Assembly (NCBI GenBank): GCA_035516035.1 | Contig: DATJAS010000022.1 | Coordinates: 1 to 64,000 of the forward strand | From: Fen-1273 sp035516035 | Lineage (GTDB): Bacteria; Bacteroidota; Ignavibacteria; UBA10030; UBA6906 | Direction of reading: 5' to 3' | Length of the DNA stretch: 64,000 bases | Shown: piece after piece, positions 25,269-34,621 of the stretch | Layout of the letters: each line of letters starts with the position of its first letter | Position numbering within the stretch: the stretch's first letter is position 1 | Position numbers and translations under genes: made by a program | Notes under the pieces: model-generated | What the model was told of the DNA's origin: nothing | Database searches by the model: none | The model's input: only the letters and a program-made list of their open reading frames with translations

Positions 25269-26033
25269 ATGAAAGCACGAATGCGCGCGGGCGTCCTGCT
25301 TGCCGCCGCGATCCTGCTCCCTGCGGCGTTCGCTCCGGCGCAGCAGAAGATGTCGCACGACGAATGGCAGCGGGAGATCGAACACTACACCGCGATGCGC
25401 AACGACGAGACGAGGAAGCTGAGCGCGGCCGATGCCGAGATCGCCGGTCTGCGGAGCCAGTCGGTAAAGCTCGCAGGCGACGTCGACCTCTGCACGAACG
25501 AGCTCTATGCGCTCGTCGGCTCCGATGCCGGGAAGGCCGCCGCGTACCGGAACGAAATCGCCGAGGCCGAGCAGAAGGCGAACGAGCTGATGCGGCTCTC
25601 CGATGCCGACCTGGTCTCGCGGAGCGGCGATGTGAAGTCGCTCGGGGCAACCGTGAAGGGACTCTGGCAGAACAAGCTCTCACTCATCCCGGAATTCTAC
25701 GACCGGCTGACCGCCCTCAACGACGACGTTGCCCGGCTGGAAAAGACGCTCGGGGGAAGGGAAAAGACGTACACCGTGAAGAGCTGGAGCTCCAGCCACG
25801 ACTGCCTCTGGACGATCTCCTCACGGAAATCGATCTACGGCGATCCGTGGCTCTGGCCGAAGATCTGGGAGGGGAACAGGGATCACATCAAGGACCCCGA
25901 CCTGATCTACCCCGGCGAGAGGCTCAACATCCCGCCCGGTGCCCCGCTGACGGCGGCGGAACGGAAGGCGGAGCATTCCTACTACGCGTCGAGGCACCAT
26001 ACGCTGACGCGCAAGCCGCTGGCGAAGAAGTGA
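25269..26033 (+). CDS. secreted coiled-coil protein with C-terminal LysM domain
   Basis: 254 residues, signal peptide 1-25 (APAQ). The middle (~30-165) is acidic, helical and coiled-coil-like (DEWQREIEHYTAMRNDETRKL). Residues ~172-228 form a LysM-type domain: YTVKSWSSSHDCLWTISSRK, GDPWLWPKIWEGNRD, LIYPGERLNIPPG, which should bind peptidoglycan. The tail is His/Lys-rich. The gene ends 24 bp before actA in the same direction, so the respiratory operon may begin with these two envelope genes. Confidence 0.82.
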   Translation: MKARMRAGVLLAAAILLPAAFAPAQQKMSHDEWQREIEHYTAMRNDETRKLSAADAEIAGLRSQSVKLAGDVDLCTNELYALVGSDAGKAAAYRNEIAEAEQKANELMRLSDADLVSRSGDVKSLGATVKGLWQNKLSLIPEFYDRLTALNDDVARLEKTLGGREKTYTVKSWSSSHDCLWTISSRKSIYGDPWLWPKIWEGNRDHIKDPDLIYPGERLNIPPGAPLTAAERKAEHSYYASRHHTLTRKPLAKK

Positions 26034-26057
26034 TCACGCAACCCGGGAGAGGGCCGC

Positions 26058-26714
26058 ATGGCGCAGATTTTTCATCCCAGCATGAAGGTTCTCTCCCGGG
26101 CGAGCATCGCGGCGGCGCTCATCCTCGGTGTGGCCGTCACGTGGACGGCGATCGGGATCTATGATTCGGGCTATACGACCGATGTGGACGTGCCGCGGGA
26201 GCAGGTGGTCCCGTTCAGCCACAAACGCCACGTGGACGGGAACGGGATCGCCTGCGAGTACTGTCACACGTCCGTGGACAGATCGTCGTTCGCGGGCATT
26301 CCGCCGACGTACACGTGCATGACCTGTCACTCGCAGATCTACACCCGGAGTCCGCTGCTCGAGCCTGTCAGGGCGAGCCTTCAGAGCGGCACGCCGCTCC
26401 GCTGGATCAGGGTGAACGACCTCCCCGACTTCGTCTATTTCAACCACAGCATCCACGTCGCCAAGGGAGTCGGGTGCGTGACGTGCCACGGGCAGGTCGA
26501 CCAGATGCCGCTGACATGGCGCGCCCACACGCTCTTCATGTCCTGGTGCCTGGACTGTCACCGCGCGCCGCAGAAGTACATCCGTCCGCGGGAAGAAGTG
26601 CTGAACATGGACTACGTGCCGCCGGCCGACCAGGAGGAGCTGGGGCGGAGGCTTATCCGGGAGTACGCGATCGACACCGCACGGATCACCGATTGTTCAA
26701 CCTGCCACAGGTGA
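26058..26714 (+). CDS. actA: alternative complex III subunit A, pentahaem cytochrome c
   Basis: 218 residues with an N-terminal membrane anchor (~15-35) and five CxxCH haem sites: CEYCH, CMTCH, CVTCH, CLDCH and CSTCH. This is the count known for ActA, which carries electrons on the periplasmic side of the complex. It opens an act operon in the order A-B-C-D-E-F. GGGAGAGG stands upstream of the ATG. Confidence 0.95.
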   Translation: MAQIFHPSMKVLSRASIAAALILGVAVTWTAIGIYDSGYTTDVDVPREQVVPFSHKRHVDGNGIACEYCHTSVDRSSFAGIPPTYTCMTCHSQIYTRSPLLEPVRASLQSGTPLRWIRVNDLPDFVYFNHSIHVAKGVGCVTCHGQVDQMPLTWRAHTLFMSWCLDCHRAPQKYIRPREEVLNMDYVPPADQEELGRRLIREYAIDTARITDCSTCHR

Positions 26715-26721
26715 CGGGGCG

Positions 26722-29700
26722 ATGAGCCAGAACGATGCGCCTGACTTTGCCGGGCTCCGGCGCCGGCTCTCGCAGCTGGGCGCCCGGGAGTACTGGCGGA
26801 GCCTGGGGGAACTTGCCGACACGCAGGAGTTCCGCGAGCTCCTGCACAGGGAGTTTCCTCCTTTTGCCTCCGTCCCCCCCGGCGGACTCAGCCGGAGGAA
26901 GTTTCTTTCGCTGATGGGCGCATCGCTCGCGCTGGCAGGGCTCAGCTCCTGCACGAAACAACCCGACGAAGAGATCGTGCCCTACGTGAAATCCCCCGAG
27001 CTGATCGTCCCGGGGGAGCCGCTCTACTTTGCCACGGCCTACCCGGTGAGCGGATACGCCCGGGGGGTGATCGCGACCAGCCACATGGGCCGGCCGACGA
27101 AGCTCGAAGGGAATCCCGACCACCCGGCGAGCCTCGGGGCCATCGACGCGATCACGCAGGCGTCGATCCTGGCGCTGTATGACCCGGACCGTTCACAGGT
27201 GGTGACGCACCGGGGAGCGGTGAGCACGTGGGCGGAATTCCAGCAGGCCATTGAAACGCGCGGAGAACGCATCGCCCTCCTCACGGGGAGAACGACGTCG
27301 CCGACGCTCGTCGGCCAGATCCAAATGCTCCTGGGAAAGCAGCCGCGCGTTCGCTGGTATACGTACGAGCCGGTTGCAGACGATGCCGTCCGCGCGGGCG
27401 CCGTGACCGCGTTCGGAAGGCCCCTGGACACGCACTACAGGTTTGACCGCGCGGACGTCGTCCTGTCGCTCGACGCCGATTTTCTCCAGGCCGGGCCCGC
27501 GGGCCTCAGGTACGCGCACGATTTCGCCGCGCGGCGGCGCATCCGCAACAGGGAAGCCGACATCAACAGGCTCTACGTCGTGGAGAGCACGCCGTCGATC
27601 ACGGGCGCCGCGGCGGATCACCGCTTCGCGCTCCCCGCGAGCGGCGTGGAACAGGTGGCGGCATCCGTCGGACGGCTGACGGGGGCTCCGCACTGGGAGG
27701 GTGCACCGGCCGGAGCCGACGGGCTCTCCACGGAGCTCGTGGCGCCGCTGGCCCGGGATCTCCTGGATCACCGGGGACGCTCGATCGTCATCGCGGGCAT
27801 TCACCAGCCGGGGCGCGTCCATGCTATGGCCCATGCGATCAACCACGCCCTCGGCAACTCGGGCGTGACCGTGTTCCACACCGAACCGGTGGAGCTGGGG
27901 AGGTCGCTCCAGGCCGGCTCGCTCGTCGACCTGGTCCGCGCCATGGAAGCCGGGGAGGTGGAGACGCTCATTGTCATCGGGTGCAACCCGGCCTACGACG
28001 CACCGGCCGACCTCCCCTTCGCGGGGGCGCTTCGGCGCGTGCCTCTCACCGTGCACAGCGGTCTCTATAACGACGAGACGGCCTCTCTCTGCCACTGGCA
28101 CGTGCCCGGGACACACTTCCTTGAAGAGTGGACCGACGTCCGGGCATACGACGGGACCGCCTCGATCGCTCAGCCTCTTATCGCCCCGCTCTACGACGGG
28201 AAATCTCTCCACGAGCTTGTGGCGCTCATCGCCGGTGAATCTTCTCCCCGGGGGTATGACATCGTCCGCGCCCGCTGGACGGCCGACATTCCAAAAGAAG
28301 GGTTCGACTCGTTCTGGAAGAAATCGTTGAACGACGGTTTTGTCGCAGGGAGCGCGCTTCCGGCGAAGGACGTCGTCCCGACGCTCCCGCCGGACTTCTG
28401 GAATTCCCGCCCCGCGGCTCCGGCAGGGGAGCATGCAGGCGAACTTGAGATCTGTTTCCTCCCCGACACGTCCGTCTGGGACGGACGCTACGCCAACAAC
28501 GGATGGCTCCAGGAACTTCCCCGTCCGCTCACGCGGCTCACCTGGGATAATGCGGCGCTGATCTCTCCCGGGGAGGCCGGCCGGCTCGGCGTCGGCACGG
28601 GAGATATCGTTGAGCTTACTCTTGACGGGCGTTCGCTGAAAGCGCCGGCGCTGGTGCTCCCCGGTCAGGCCCCCGGCGCGGTGACGCTCCATCTCGGGTA
28701 CGGCCGCACGAAGGGGGGGAGCGTCGGCTCAGGCGCCGGCGTGAGCGCCTACGCGCTCCGCACCGGGGCGGCCCCCTGGTACGCCCGCGGCCTGGGCGTC
28801 CGGGCCACGGGGGAGCGCTACGTTCTGGCGATCACGCAGGAACACCACGCGATGGAGGGGAGGCACCAGGTGCGCAGCGCCACGCGCGACGAATACCTGA
28901 AGAACCCCGACTTCGCCCGGCAGATGGAGCCGCAGTCGGGGGGGAGTCTCTACCCGCGGCGGGAGTACTCCGGCTACGCATGGGGGATGGCCATCGACCT
29001 CCACTCCTGCATCGGCTGCAACGCCTGCGTCGTCGCCTGCCAGGCGGAAAACAACATTCCCATCGTGGGGAAGGAGCAGGTGCTGGATTCGCGCGAGATG
29101 CACTGGATCCGGATCGACACCTACTTTGCCGGCGATCCGGAGACGCCGGAGATGTTCTTCCAACCCGTGACCTGCATGCAATGCGAAGACGCCCCCTGCG
29201 AGCTCGTCTGCCCCGTCGGCGCCACCGTGCACGACAGCGAAGGGCTGAACGTGATGGTGTACAACCGCTGCATCGGCACGCGCTACTGCTCGAACAACTG
29301 CCCGTACAAGGTGCGGAGGTTTAACTTCCTCCAGTACACGGACGAGGATTCACCGACGCTTAAGATGCAGCGCAACCCCGACGTGACGGTACGGAGCCGG
29401 GGCGTCATGGAGAAGTGCACGTACTGCGTCCAGCGGATCAACGCCGCGCGCATCGGCGCCGAGCGGGAGGGGAGGGCGATACGGGACGGCGAGATCGTGA
29501 CCGCCTGCCAGGCTGCCTGCCCCGCCGACGCGATCGTGTTCGGGAACGTCAACGACTCGTCGAGCCGCGTTGCGCGCCTGAAGGAGGGCGAACGCAACTA
29601 CGCGCTCCTCGGCGAGCTGAACACGCGACCACGGACGACGTACCTTGCAAAGGTGACCAACCCGTTGAAGGCGGAAGAGGAGATCGAACCGAAGGTCTCC

Positions 29701-29757
29701 GTGCAGAGCGGGCCGCTCGCCGAGGCCCCGGGAGAGACCGGTGAACGCGTTTCCTGA
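26722..29757 (+). CDS. actB: alternative complex III subunit B, molybdopterin-fold plus iron-sulfur protein
   Basis: 1011 residues. An internal Tat-like signal (SRRKFLSLMGASLALAG) begins at ~residue 53. The large N-terminal part (~60-700) has the molybdopterin-oxidoreductase fold, which in known ActB proteins binds no cofactor. The C-terminal part (~755-960) is a ferredoxin-type domain with cysteine groups CIGCNACVVAC, CMQCEDAPCELVCP, CIGTRYCSNNCP, and CTYC with CQAACP, enough for four clusters as known for ActB. It faces the periplasm. Its end overlaps the start of actC by 17 bp. Confidence 0.95.
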   Translation: MSQNDAPDFAGLRRRLSQLGAREYWRSLGELADTQEFRELLHREFPPFASVPPGGLSRRKFLSLMGASLALAGLSSCTKQPDEEIVPYVKSPELIVPGEPLYFATAYPVSGYARGVIATSHMGRPTKLEGNPDHPASLGAIDAITQASILALYDPDRSQVVTHRGAVSTWAEFQQAIETRGERIALLTGRTTSPTLVGQIQMLLGKQPRVRWYTYEPVADDAVRAGAVTAFGRPLDTHYRFDRADVVLSLDADFLQAGPAGLRYAHDFAARRRIRNREADINRLYVVESTPSITGAAADHRFALPASGVEQVAASVGRLTGAPHWEGAPAGADGLSTELVAPLARDLLDHRGRSIVIAGIHQPGRVHAMAHAINHALGNSGVTVFHTEPVELGRSLQAGSLVDLVRAMEAGEVETLIVIGCNPAYDAPADLPFAGALRRVPLTVHSGLYNDETASLCHWHVPGTHFLEEWTDVRAYDGTASIAQPLIAPLYDGKSLHELVALIAGESSPRGYDIVRARWTADIPKEGFDSFWKKSLNDGFVAGSALPAKDVVPTLPPDFWNSRPAAPAGEHAGELEICFLPDTSVWDGRYANNGWLQELPRPLTRLTWDNAALISPGEAGRLGVGTGDIVELTLDGRSLKAPALVLPGQAPGAVTLHLGYGRTKGGSVGSGAGVSAYALRTGAAPWYARGLGVRATGERYVLAITQEHHAMEGRHQVRSATRDEYLKNPDFARQMEPQSGGSLYPRREYSGYAWGMAIDLHSCIGCNACVVACQAENNIPIVGKEQVLDSREMHWIRIDTYFAGDPETPEMFFQPVTCMQCEDAPCELVCPVGATVHDSEGLNVMVYNRCIGTRYCSNNCPYKVRRFNFLQYTDEDSPTLKMQRNPDVTVRSRGVMEKCTYCVQRINAARIGAEREGRAIRDGEIVTACQAACPADAIVFGNVNDSSSRVARLKEGERNYALLGELNTRPRTTYLAKVTNPLKAEEEIEPKVSVQSGPLAEAPGETGERVS

Positions 29758-31126
29758 CAGCGTCCAGGCGGAGCCGCTCCTGCGGCCGGGGCACACCGGT
29801 GCCTCGATCACCGAGAGGATCACGTCGAACGTCCTCGTCCGCAGGACGCCGCGGAGCCTCTGGGTCGCGTTTGCGGTCGCCTTCGTGCTCGTCATGCTCC
29901 TCTTCTATGCCGTCGGGTATCTGCTCCTGAAGGGGGTGGGGATCTGGGGGATACGCATCCCCGTGGCGTGGGGATTCGCGATCGTGAACTTCGTCTGGTG
30001 GATCGGCATCGGGCATGCGGGCACGCTGATCTCCGCCATCCTCCTCCTCCTGGTCCAGCCCTGGCGAAACTCCATCAACAGGTTCGCGGAGGCGATGACG
30101 CTCTTCGCGGTGGGATGCGCGGGACTCTTCCCCCTCCTGCACCTCGGGCGCCCATGGGTGTTCTACTGGATCCTCCCCCTCCCGGAGACCATGACGCTCT
30201 GGCCGCAGTTCCGGAGCCCGCTGGTATGGGATGTCTTTGCCGTGGCCACGTACTTTACGATCTCGTTCATATTCTGGTACGTCGGGCTCATCCCGGACCT
30301 TGCGGCGATGCGCGACCGGGCCTCGCGCCGGTGGGTGCAGATCGCCTACGGGGTGCTCGCGATGGGGTGGACGGGGTCCGCGCGCCACTGGCACAGGTAC
30401 GAGACGGCCTATCTTCTCCTCGCCGGGCTCGCAACGCCCCTGGTCGTTTCGGTCCACAGCGTCGTCAGTTTCGACTTCGCGGTGAGCATGCTCCCCGGGT
30501 GGCACACGACGATCTTTCCCCCCTATTTCGTGGCCGGCGCGATCTATTCCGGGTTCGCCATGGTGCTCTCGCTCGTCATCCCGGTGCGCAAGGTGTACGG
30601 ACTGGAAGATTTCATCACGACCCGCCATCTCGACAACATGGCAAAGGTCATGCTGGCCACCGGCCTGATCGTCGCCTACGGCTACGCCATGGAGACGTTT
30701 ATCGCGTGGTACGGGGGGAACGGGTTCGAGCTTTCCATGATGCGCCTGAGGATGTTCGGCCCGTACGGGAACGCATACTGGCTGCTGATCCTCTGCAACA
30801 TCCTGATCCCGCAGCTGCTCTGGCTCAGGTACTTCCGGCAGAAGCCCCTGGCCCTGTTCTGCGTCTCGATCGTCATCAATGTCGGGATGTGGCTGGAGCG
30901 GTACGTCATCATCGTGACGAGCCTGGCGCGCGATTTCCTCCCCTCGTCCTGGGCGATGTACTATCCGACGTTCTGGGACATCGCGACGCTCGCCGGCACG
31001 GTGGGCCTCTTCATCGCGCTGATGTTCGTCTTCATCCGGCTGATGCCGATGATTTCCATGTTCGAGCTGAAGCTCCTCCTCCCCTGGGCGCGGGGCGGGG
31101 GACGCGCGACGGAGGACGCCGAGTGA
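29741..31126 (+). CDS. actC: alternative complex III subunit C, NrfD-like quinol-oxidising membrane protein
   Basis: 461 residues, about ten membrane helices, NrfD/PsrC family; it forms the quinol-binding membrane core with ActF. Characteristic segments include FVWWIGIGHAGTLISA, GWTGSARHW, SVHSVVSFDFAVSMLPGWH and IFPPYFVAGAIYSG. The GTG start is preceded by GGGAGAGA and overlaps actB; the stop overlaps actD by 4 bp. Confidence 0.95.
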   Translation: MNAFPDSVQAEPLLRPGHTGASITERITSNVLVRRTPRSLWVAFAVAFVLVMLLFYAVGYLLLKGVGIWGIRIPVAWGFAIVNFVWWIGIGHAGTLISAILLLLVQPWRNSINRFAEAMTLFAVGCAGLFPLLHLGRPWVFYWILPLPETMTLWPQFRSPLVWDVFAVATYFTISFIFWYVGLIPDLAAMRDRASRRWVQIAYGVLAMGWTGSARHWHRYETAYLLLAGLATPLVVSVHSVVSFDFAVSMLPGWHTTIFPPYFVAGAIYSGFAMVLSLVIPVRKVYGLEDFITTRHLDNMAKVMLATGLIVAYGYAMETFIAWYGGNGFELSMMRLRMFGPYGNAYWLLILCNILIPQLLWLRYFRQKPLALFCVSIVINVGMWLERYVIIVTSLARDFLPSSWAMYYPTFWDIATLAGTVGLFIALMFVFIRLMPMISMFELKLLLPWARGGGRATEDAE

Positions 31127-31659
31127 AGGCCCCCCCGATCTACGGGCTCATGGCGGAGTTCGATTCCCCGGCCGATGTCGTTGCCGCCGCAGGGCGGGCG
31201 TCTGCCGCAGGGTACACGCTGCTGGACGCATACTCCCCGTTCCCCGTGGAGGGGCTCGACAGTGCCCTCAGGGTGCGGCACACGCGCCTTCCCCTCCTGG
31301 TGCTGATCGGGGGGATCATCGGGTGCGCAGGGGGCTTCTTCATGCAGTACTATGCGGCGGTGATCGCGTACCCGCTCAACGTCGGGGGGCGCCCGCTCGA
31401 CAGCTGGCCGTCGTTTATCCCCATCACGTTTGAGCTGACCGTGCTCTGCGCCGGGCTGACGGCGGTGATCGGCATGCTTGCACTCAACGGGCTGCCCAGA
31501 CCGTACCACCCGGTCTTCAACGTCCCCTCGTTCGAGCGTGCGACGCTGGACGGGTTCTTCCTCTGCATCGAGGCCGCGGACCCGCTCTTTGGCGACAGGG
31601 AGACGCGCGAGTTTCTTGAAACACTCCGTCCGAAAGGGGTCCATGTCGTCCCTCACTGA
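31123..31659 (+). CDS. actD: alternative complex III subunit D (DUF3341)
   Basis: 178 residues from a GTG in a GTGA overlap with actC. YGLMAEFDSPADVVAAA and the GYTLLDAYSPFPVEGL segment mark DUF3341, followed by two membrane helices (LLVLIGGIIGCAGGFF and ELTVLCAGLTAVIGML) and DPLFGDRE near the end. A structural subunit of the complex. Its last 17 bp overlap the start of actE. Confidence 0.93.
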   Translation: MKAPPIYGLMAEFDSPADVVAAAGRASAAGYTLLDAYSPFPVEGLDSALRVRHTRLPLLVLIGGIIGCAGGFFMQYYAAVIAYPLNVGGRPLDSWPSFIPITFELTVLCAGLTAVIGMLALNGLPRPYHPVFNVPSFERATLDGFFLCIEAADPLFGDRETREFLETLRPKGVHVVPH

Positions 31660-32260
31660 GCTGAAATCGGTTCTCCGGGGAGTGCGCCCCCTCTGCGCGG
31701 CCGTCGCGTGCATCGCGGCGGCTGCCGTCGCCGGGGGATGCCACCTCGACATGTACGATCAGCCCAAATTCAAGCCGCTGGCCGCCGATCCCTTCTACGC
31801 CGATGGCGCCTCCGCACGGCCCCTCGTGGAAGGGACGGTCGCGCGCGGGCATGCCGACACGAACGAATACCGCTCGACGGGAAAGTCCGCCGGAAAGCTC
31901 GGGAGCGGTTTTCCCTTCCCGGTCACGATGCCCATCCTCCTGCGCGGGCGCGACCGGTTCGACACGTTCTGCTCCCCGTGCCACGGCCGCCTCGCCGACG
32001 GCAACGGCATGGTCGTGAGGCGGGGGTTCCCGCGTCCCCCTTCGCTCCTGGCGGACAGCATACGGTCGGAACCCGAGGGATTCTTTTTCGACGTGGTCAC
32101 CGAGGGGTTCGGGAGAATGTACAGTTACGCGCCGAGCATTCCCCCCGACGACCGCTGGGCGGTGGTGGCGTATCTGCGCGCGCTGCAGCTGCGCTCGAGT
32201 GTACCGGTGGCGGAGCTCCCTCCCGGTGACCGGGCACGGCTGGAAGGAGCGCCGCGCTGA
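31643..32260 (+). CDS. actE: alternative complex III subunit E, monohaem cytochrome c lipoprotein
   Basis: 205 residues from ATG 31643, preceded by AAAGGGGT. The signal sequence ends in lipobox AGGC, followed by the family start HLDMYDQPKFKP. One haem site, CSPCH, and a Met in the C-terminal half (FGRMYSYAPS) as probable axial ligand. As in other ActE proteins it should be lipid-anchored on the periplasmic face and hand electrons to the oxidase. Its stop shares a base with the actF start (TGATG). Confidence 0.94.
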   Translation: MSSLTELKSVLRGVRPLCAAVACIAAAAVAGGCHLDMYDQPKFKPLAADPFYADGASARPLVEGTVARGHADTNEYRSTGKSAGKLGSGFPFPVTMPILLRGRDRFDTFCSPCHGRLADGNGMVVRRGFPRPPSLLADSIRSEPEGFFFDVVTEGFGRMYSYAPSIPPDDRWAVVAYLRALQLRSSVPVAELPPGDRARLEGAPR

Positions 32261-33420
32261 TGACATCAGGTGACGCCGTACGCTCTTTTGCACGCCTCCG
32301 CACGGCGGGGATCGTCGCCGCGATCGCGGGGGGGGCCGCCTTCGCACTGGGCGCCCTGCTGGCGCCGGGTCGCGTCCTCGAATCGTATCTCTTCGGCTAC
32401 CTCTTCTGGCTGAATTTCACGCTGGGGTGCATGGGACTCCTGATGCTCCACCACATGGTGTCGGGGGGATGGGGATTCATGATACAGCGTACGCTTGAAG
32501 CCGGCGCGTGGACTATACTGCCGATGGCGGTGCTCTTCCTGCCGCTCCTCTTCGGCGTCCGGGCGCTCTACCCGTGGGCGAGAGACGGGGGGGTGGCCGT
32601 CTGGCGGGCCTGGCTGAACGTGAATTTCTTTGATCTCCGCGTCGCGCTCTACTTCGGCGTCTGGATCGTCATGACGCTCCTCCTCTGCAGCTGGTCGCGG
32701 CGGCAGGACGAGGGGGAGGGTCCTCATTTCACGCGCCGCCTCCGGCTCCTGAGCGCCGCGGGCATTCCCCTCTACGTGTTCACGATGACGTTCGCCGCCA
32801 TCGACTGGGTCATGTCGCTGGAACCCGGGTGGTTTTCGACGATCTACGGCGCGATCATCGTCGTCGACCAGGTTCTCTCTGCCCTGGCCCTCGCCGTGCT
32901 CCTCCTTCGCTACGTTCCCGTGTCGAAGCCGCTCAGAGACGTCGTCACCCCCCGGCGCGTTCACCACCTCGGGAACATGATACTCACGTTCGTGATCCTC
33001 TGGGCGTACGTCGCCTACTCGCAGTACATCATCATCTGGTCGGGCGACCTGCCGGACGAGAATTCCTGGTACCTGCACCGGACGGGGGAAGGATGGGGCG
33101 TACTGGCGGTCGCGGTGATCGTCGTCCACTTCTTCCTCCCGCTCGTCCTGCTCCTGTTCCGTTCCTCGAAGCGCTCGCTCCGTGCGCTCGCCCGCATCGC
33201 GCTCCTGCTCATCGTGGTGCGCTGTGCGGATACCTTTTGGCTGGTGATCCCCGCCTTCGCGCGGGGGGGCCTCGCCGTAACGCTGGCCGACGTCGCCGCT
33301 CCGGTGGCGATCGGCGGTCTCTGGGTCGCGGCATTCTCCTGGCGGCTGAAGGGAGGCTCCCTCGTCCCCCTGGGGGATCCCCGCTTCAATTCCTCCGAAC
33401 CCGTGGCGGAAGGGGCATGA
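32260..33420 (+). CDS. actF: alternative complex III subunit F, membrane protein
   Basis: 386 residues, about ten hydrophobic helices, related to ActC. LFGYLFWLNFTLGCMGLLMLHHMVSG (given here as a landmark in pieces), WVMSLEPGWFSTIYG, LGNMILTFVILWAYVAYSQYIIIW and YLHRTGEGW are typical ActF segments. It forms the second membrane module of the complex. It overlaps the next gene by 4 bp. Confidence 0.93.
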   Translation: MTSGDAVRSFARLRTAGIVAAIAGGAAFALGALLAPGRVLESYLFGYLFWLNFTLGCMGLLMLHHMVSGGWGFMIQRTLEAGAWTILPMAVLFLPLLFGVRALYPWARDGGVAVWRAWLNVNFFDLRVALYFGVWIVMTLLLCSWSRRQDEGEGPHFTRRLRLLSAAGIPLYVFTMTFAAIDWVMSLEPGWFSTIYGAIIVVDQVLSALALAVLLLRYVPVSKPLRDVVTPRRVHHLGNMILTFVILWAYVAYSQYIIIWSGDLPDENSWYLHRTGEGWGVLAVAVIVVHFFLPLVLLLFRSSKRSLRALARIALLLIVVRCADTFWLVIPAFARGGLAVTLADVAAPVAIGGLWVAAFSWRLKGGSLVPLGDPRFNSSEPVAEGA

Positions 33421-33809
33421 CTGTGACCGAGAAGGAGAACGATATCAGGTTCGGGAATGCGCTGGCCGGTGCCGGCGGGCTCATCGGGCTCATCGCGGCG
33501 GGGATGCTCATCTCGCTCGGCGCGTTCCTCTTCGCCCGCGGCCACACCGCCGATCCGGGGCGCGACCCGGCGGTGTTCACCGCACCCGGCGTGCTCCCCC
33601 CGGAGCCGAGATTCCAGACCGACCCGCACGCCGATCTCCTCCGGCTGCGGGCGGCGGAAGATACGATGCTGACGGGGTACGGCTGGGTGGAGCGGGATTC
33701 CGGGCTGGCCCGCATCCCGGTCGCCCGGGCGATGGCACTCCTGGCCGCGCGCGGTCTCTCCCTCCACGTCGACGGGGGACCCCGGCAGGGAAAGGAGGAG
33801 AGGCGATGA
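33417..33809 (+). CDS. small single-span membrane protein of the act-cta cluster
   Basis: 130 residues with one strong membrane helix (~17-40, GLIGLIAAGMLISLGAFLFA) and a periplasmic C-terminal part containing PHADLLRLRAAEDTMLTGYGWVE. The last segment resembles the short proteins, sometimes linked to SCO genes, that sit between act and oxidase genes in related organisms. ATGA overlaps on both sides tie it to actF and the SCO gene. Its role may be in copper delivery or oxidase assembly; this is inference. Confidence 0.75.
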   Translation: MTVTEKENDIRFGNALAGAGGLIGLIAAGMLISLGAFLFARGHTADPGRDPAVFTAPGVLPPEPRFQTDPHADLLRLRAAEDTMLTGYGWVERDSGLARIPVARAMALLAARGLSLHVDGGPRQGKEERR

Positions 33810-34621
33810 CGCGCCCGGCGGCACTCCTTGCGGCCGCGGCGATCGCCTGCCGCGTTGCAAGCGCCCAGATTCCGATACAGAAAGTCTACGATAAAGTGGG
33901 CATCGAGCAGAACCTGGGCGCACAGCTCCCCCTGGGGCTCCGGTTCCGCGACGAAGAGGGGAGGCCGGTGGCGCTCGGCGACTTTTTCGGCTCCCGCCCG
34001 GTTGTTCTCTCGCTCGTCTACTACCGGTGCCCGATGCTCTGCACCGAAGTGCTCAACGGCATGGTCGAGTGTTTCCGCGCTCTGCCGTTCAGTGCGGGGA
34101 ATGAGTTCACGGTCGTCACGGTGAGCATCGATCCGCGCGAGACGCCCGACCTCGCGAAGGAGAAAAAGGAGGGCTACCTGGCCGCGTACGGGAGGGAAGG
34201 AGCAGCCGGCGGATGGCACTTCCTTACCGGCGACGCGCAGGACGTGGCCGCGCTGGCGAAGGCCACAGGGTTCCACTATCTCTTCGATTCGACGAGCGGA
34301 CAGTTTGCGCATGCGGCAGGGATCATGGTCGCGACGCCCGGGGGACGTCTGAGCCGCTACTTCTACGGCGTGGAGTACGAGCCCCGGGACGTCCGCCTGG
34401 CGCTGGTGGAGGCATCCCGCGCGCGCATCGGGAGCATGGTCGACCGCATACTCCTCCTCTGCTACCACTACGATCCGCTGACCGGCAGGTACGGGCCCGT
34501 CATCATGAACATCTTCAGGGGTGCCGGGGCGCTCACGATCCTCGTCCTGGGCGGCGGCATCCTCATTCTCCTCAGGAGGGAGCGCCGCAAGGCGGCCGGC
34601 GCCGCGGGGCACGCGTCATGA
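33806..34621 (+). CDS. SCO1/SenC copper chaperone for cytochrome oxidase
   Basis: 271 residues: signal peptide 1-20, a thioredoxin-fold domain and a C-terminal membrane helix (~243-262). The copper site is YYRCPMLCTEVL with Cys75 and Cys79; the third ligand is probably the His in SGQFAHAAG. SCO proteins load copper into the CuA centre of oxidase subunit II, encoded immediately downstream. It is coupled by ATGA overlaps to both neighbours. Confidence 0.93.
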   Translation: MTRPAALLAAAAIACRVASAQIPIQKVYDKVGIEQNLGAQLPLGLRFRDEEGRPVALGDFFGSRPVVLSLVYYRCPMLCTEVLNGMVECFRALPFSAGNEFTVVTVSIDPRETPDLAKEKKEGYLAAYGREGAAGGWHFLTGDAQDVAALAKATGFHYLFDSTSGQFAHAAGIMVATPGGRLSRYFYGVEYEPRDVRLALVEASRARIGSMVDRILLLCYHYDPLTGRYGPVIMNIFRGAGALTILVLGGGILILLRRERRKAAGAAGHAS

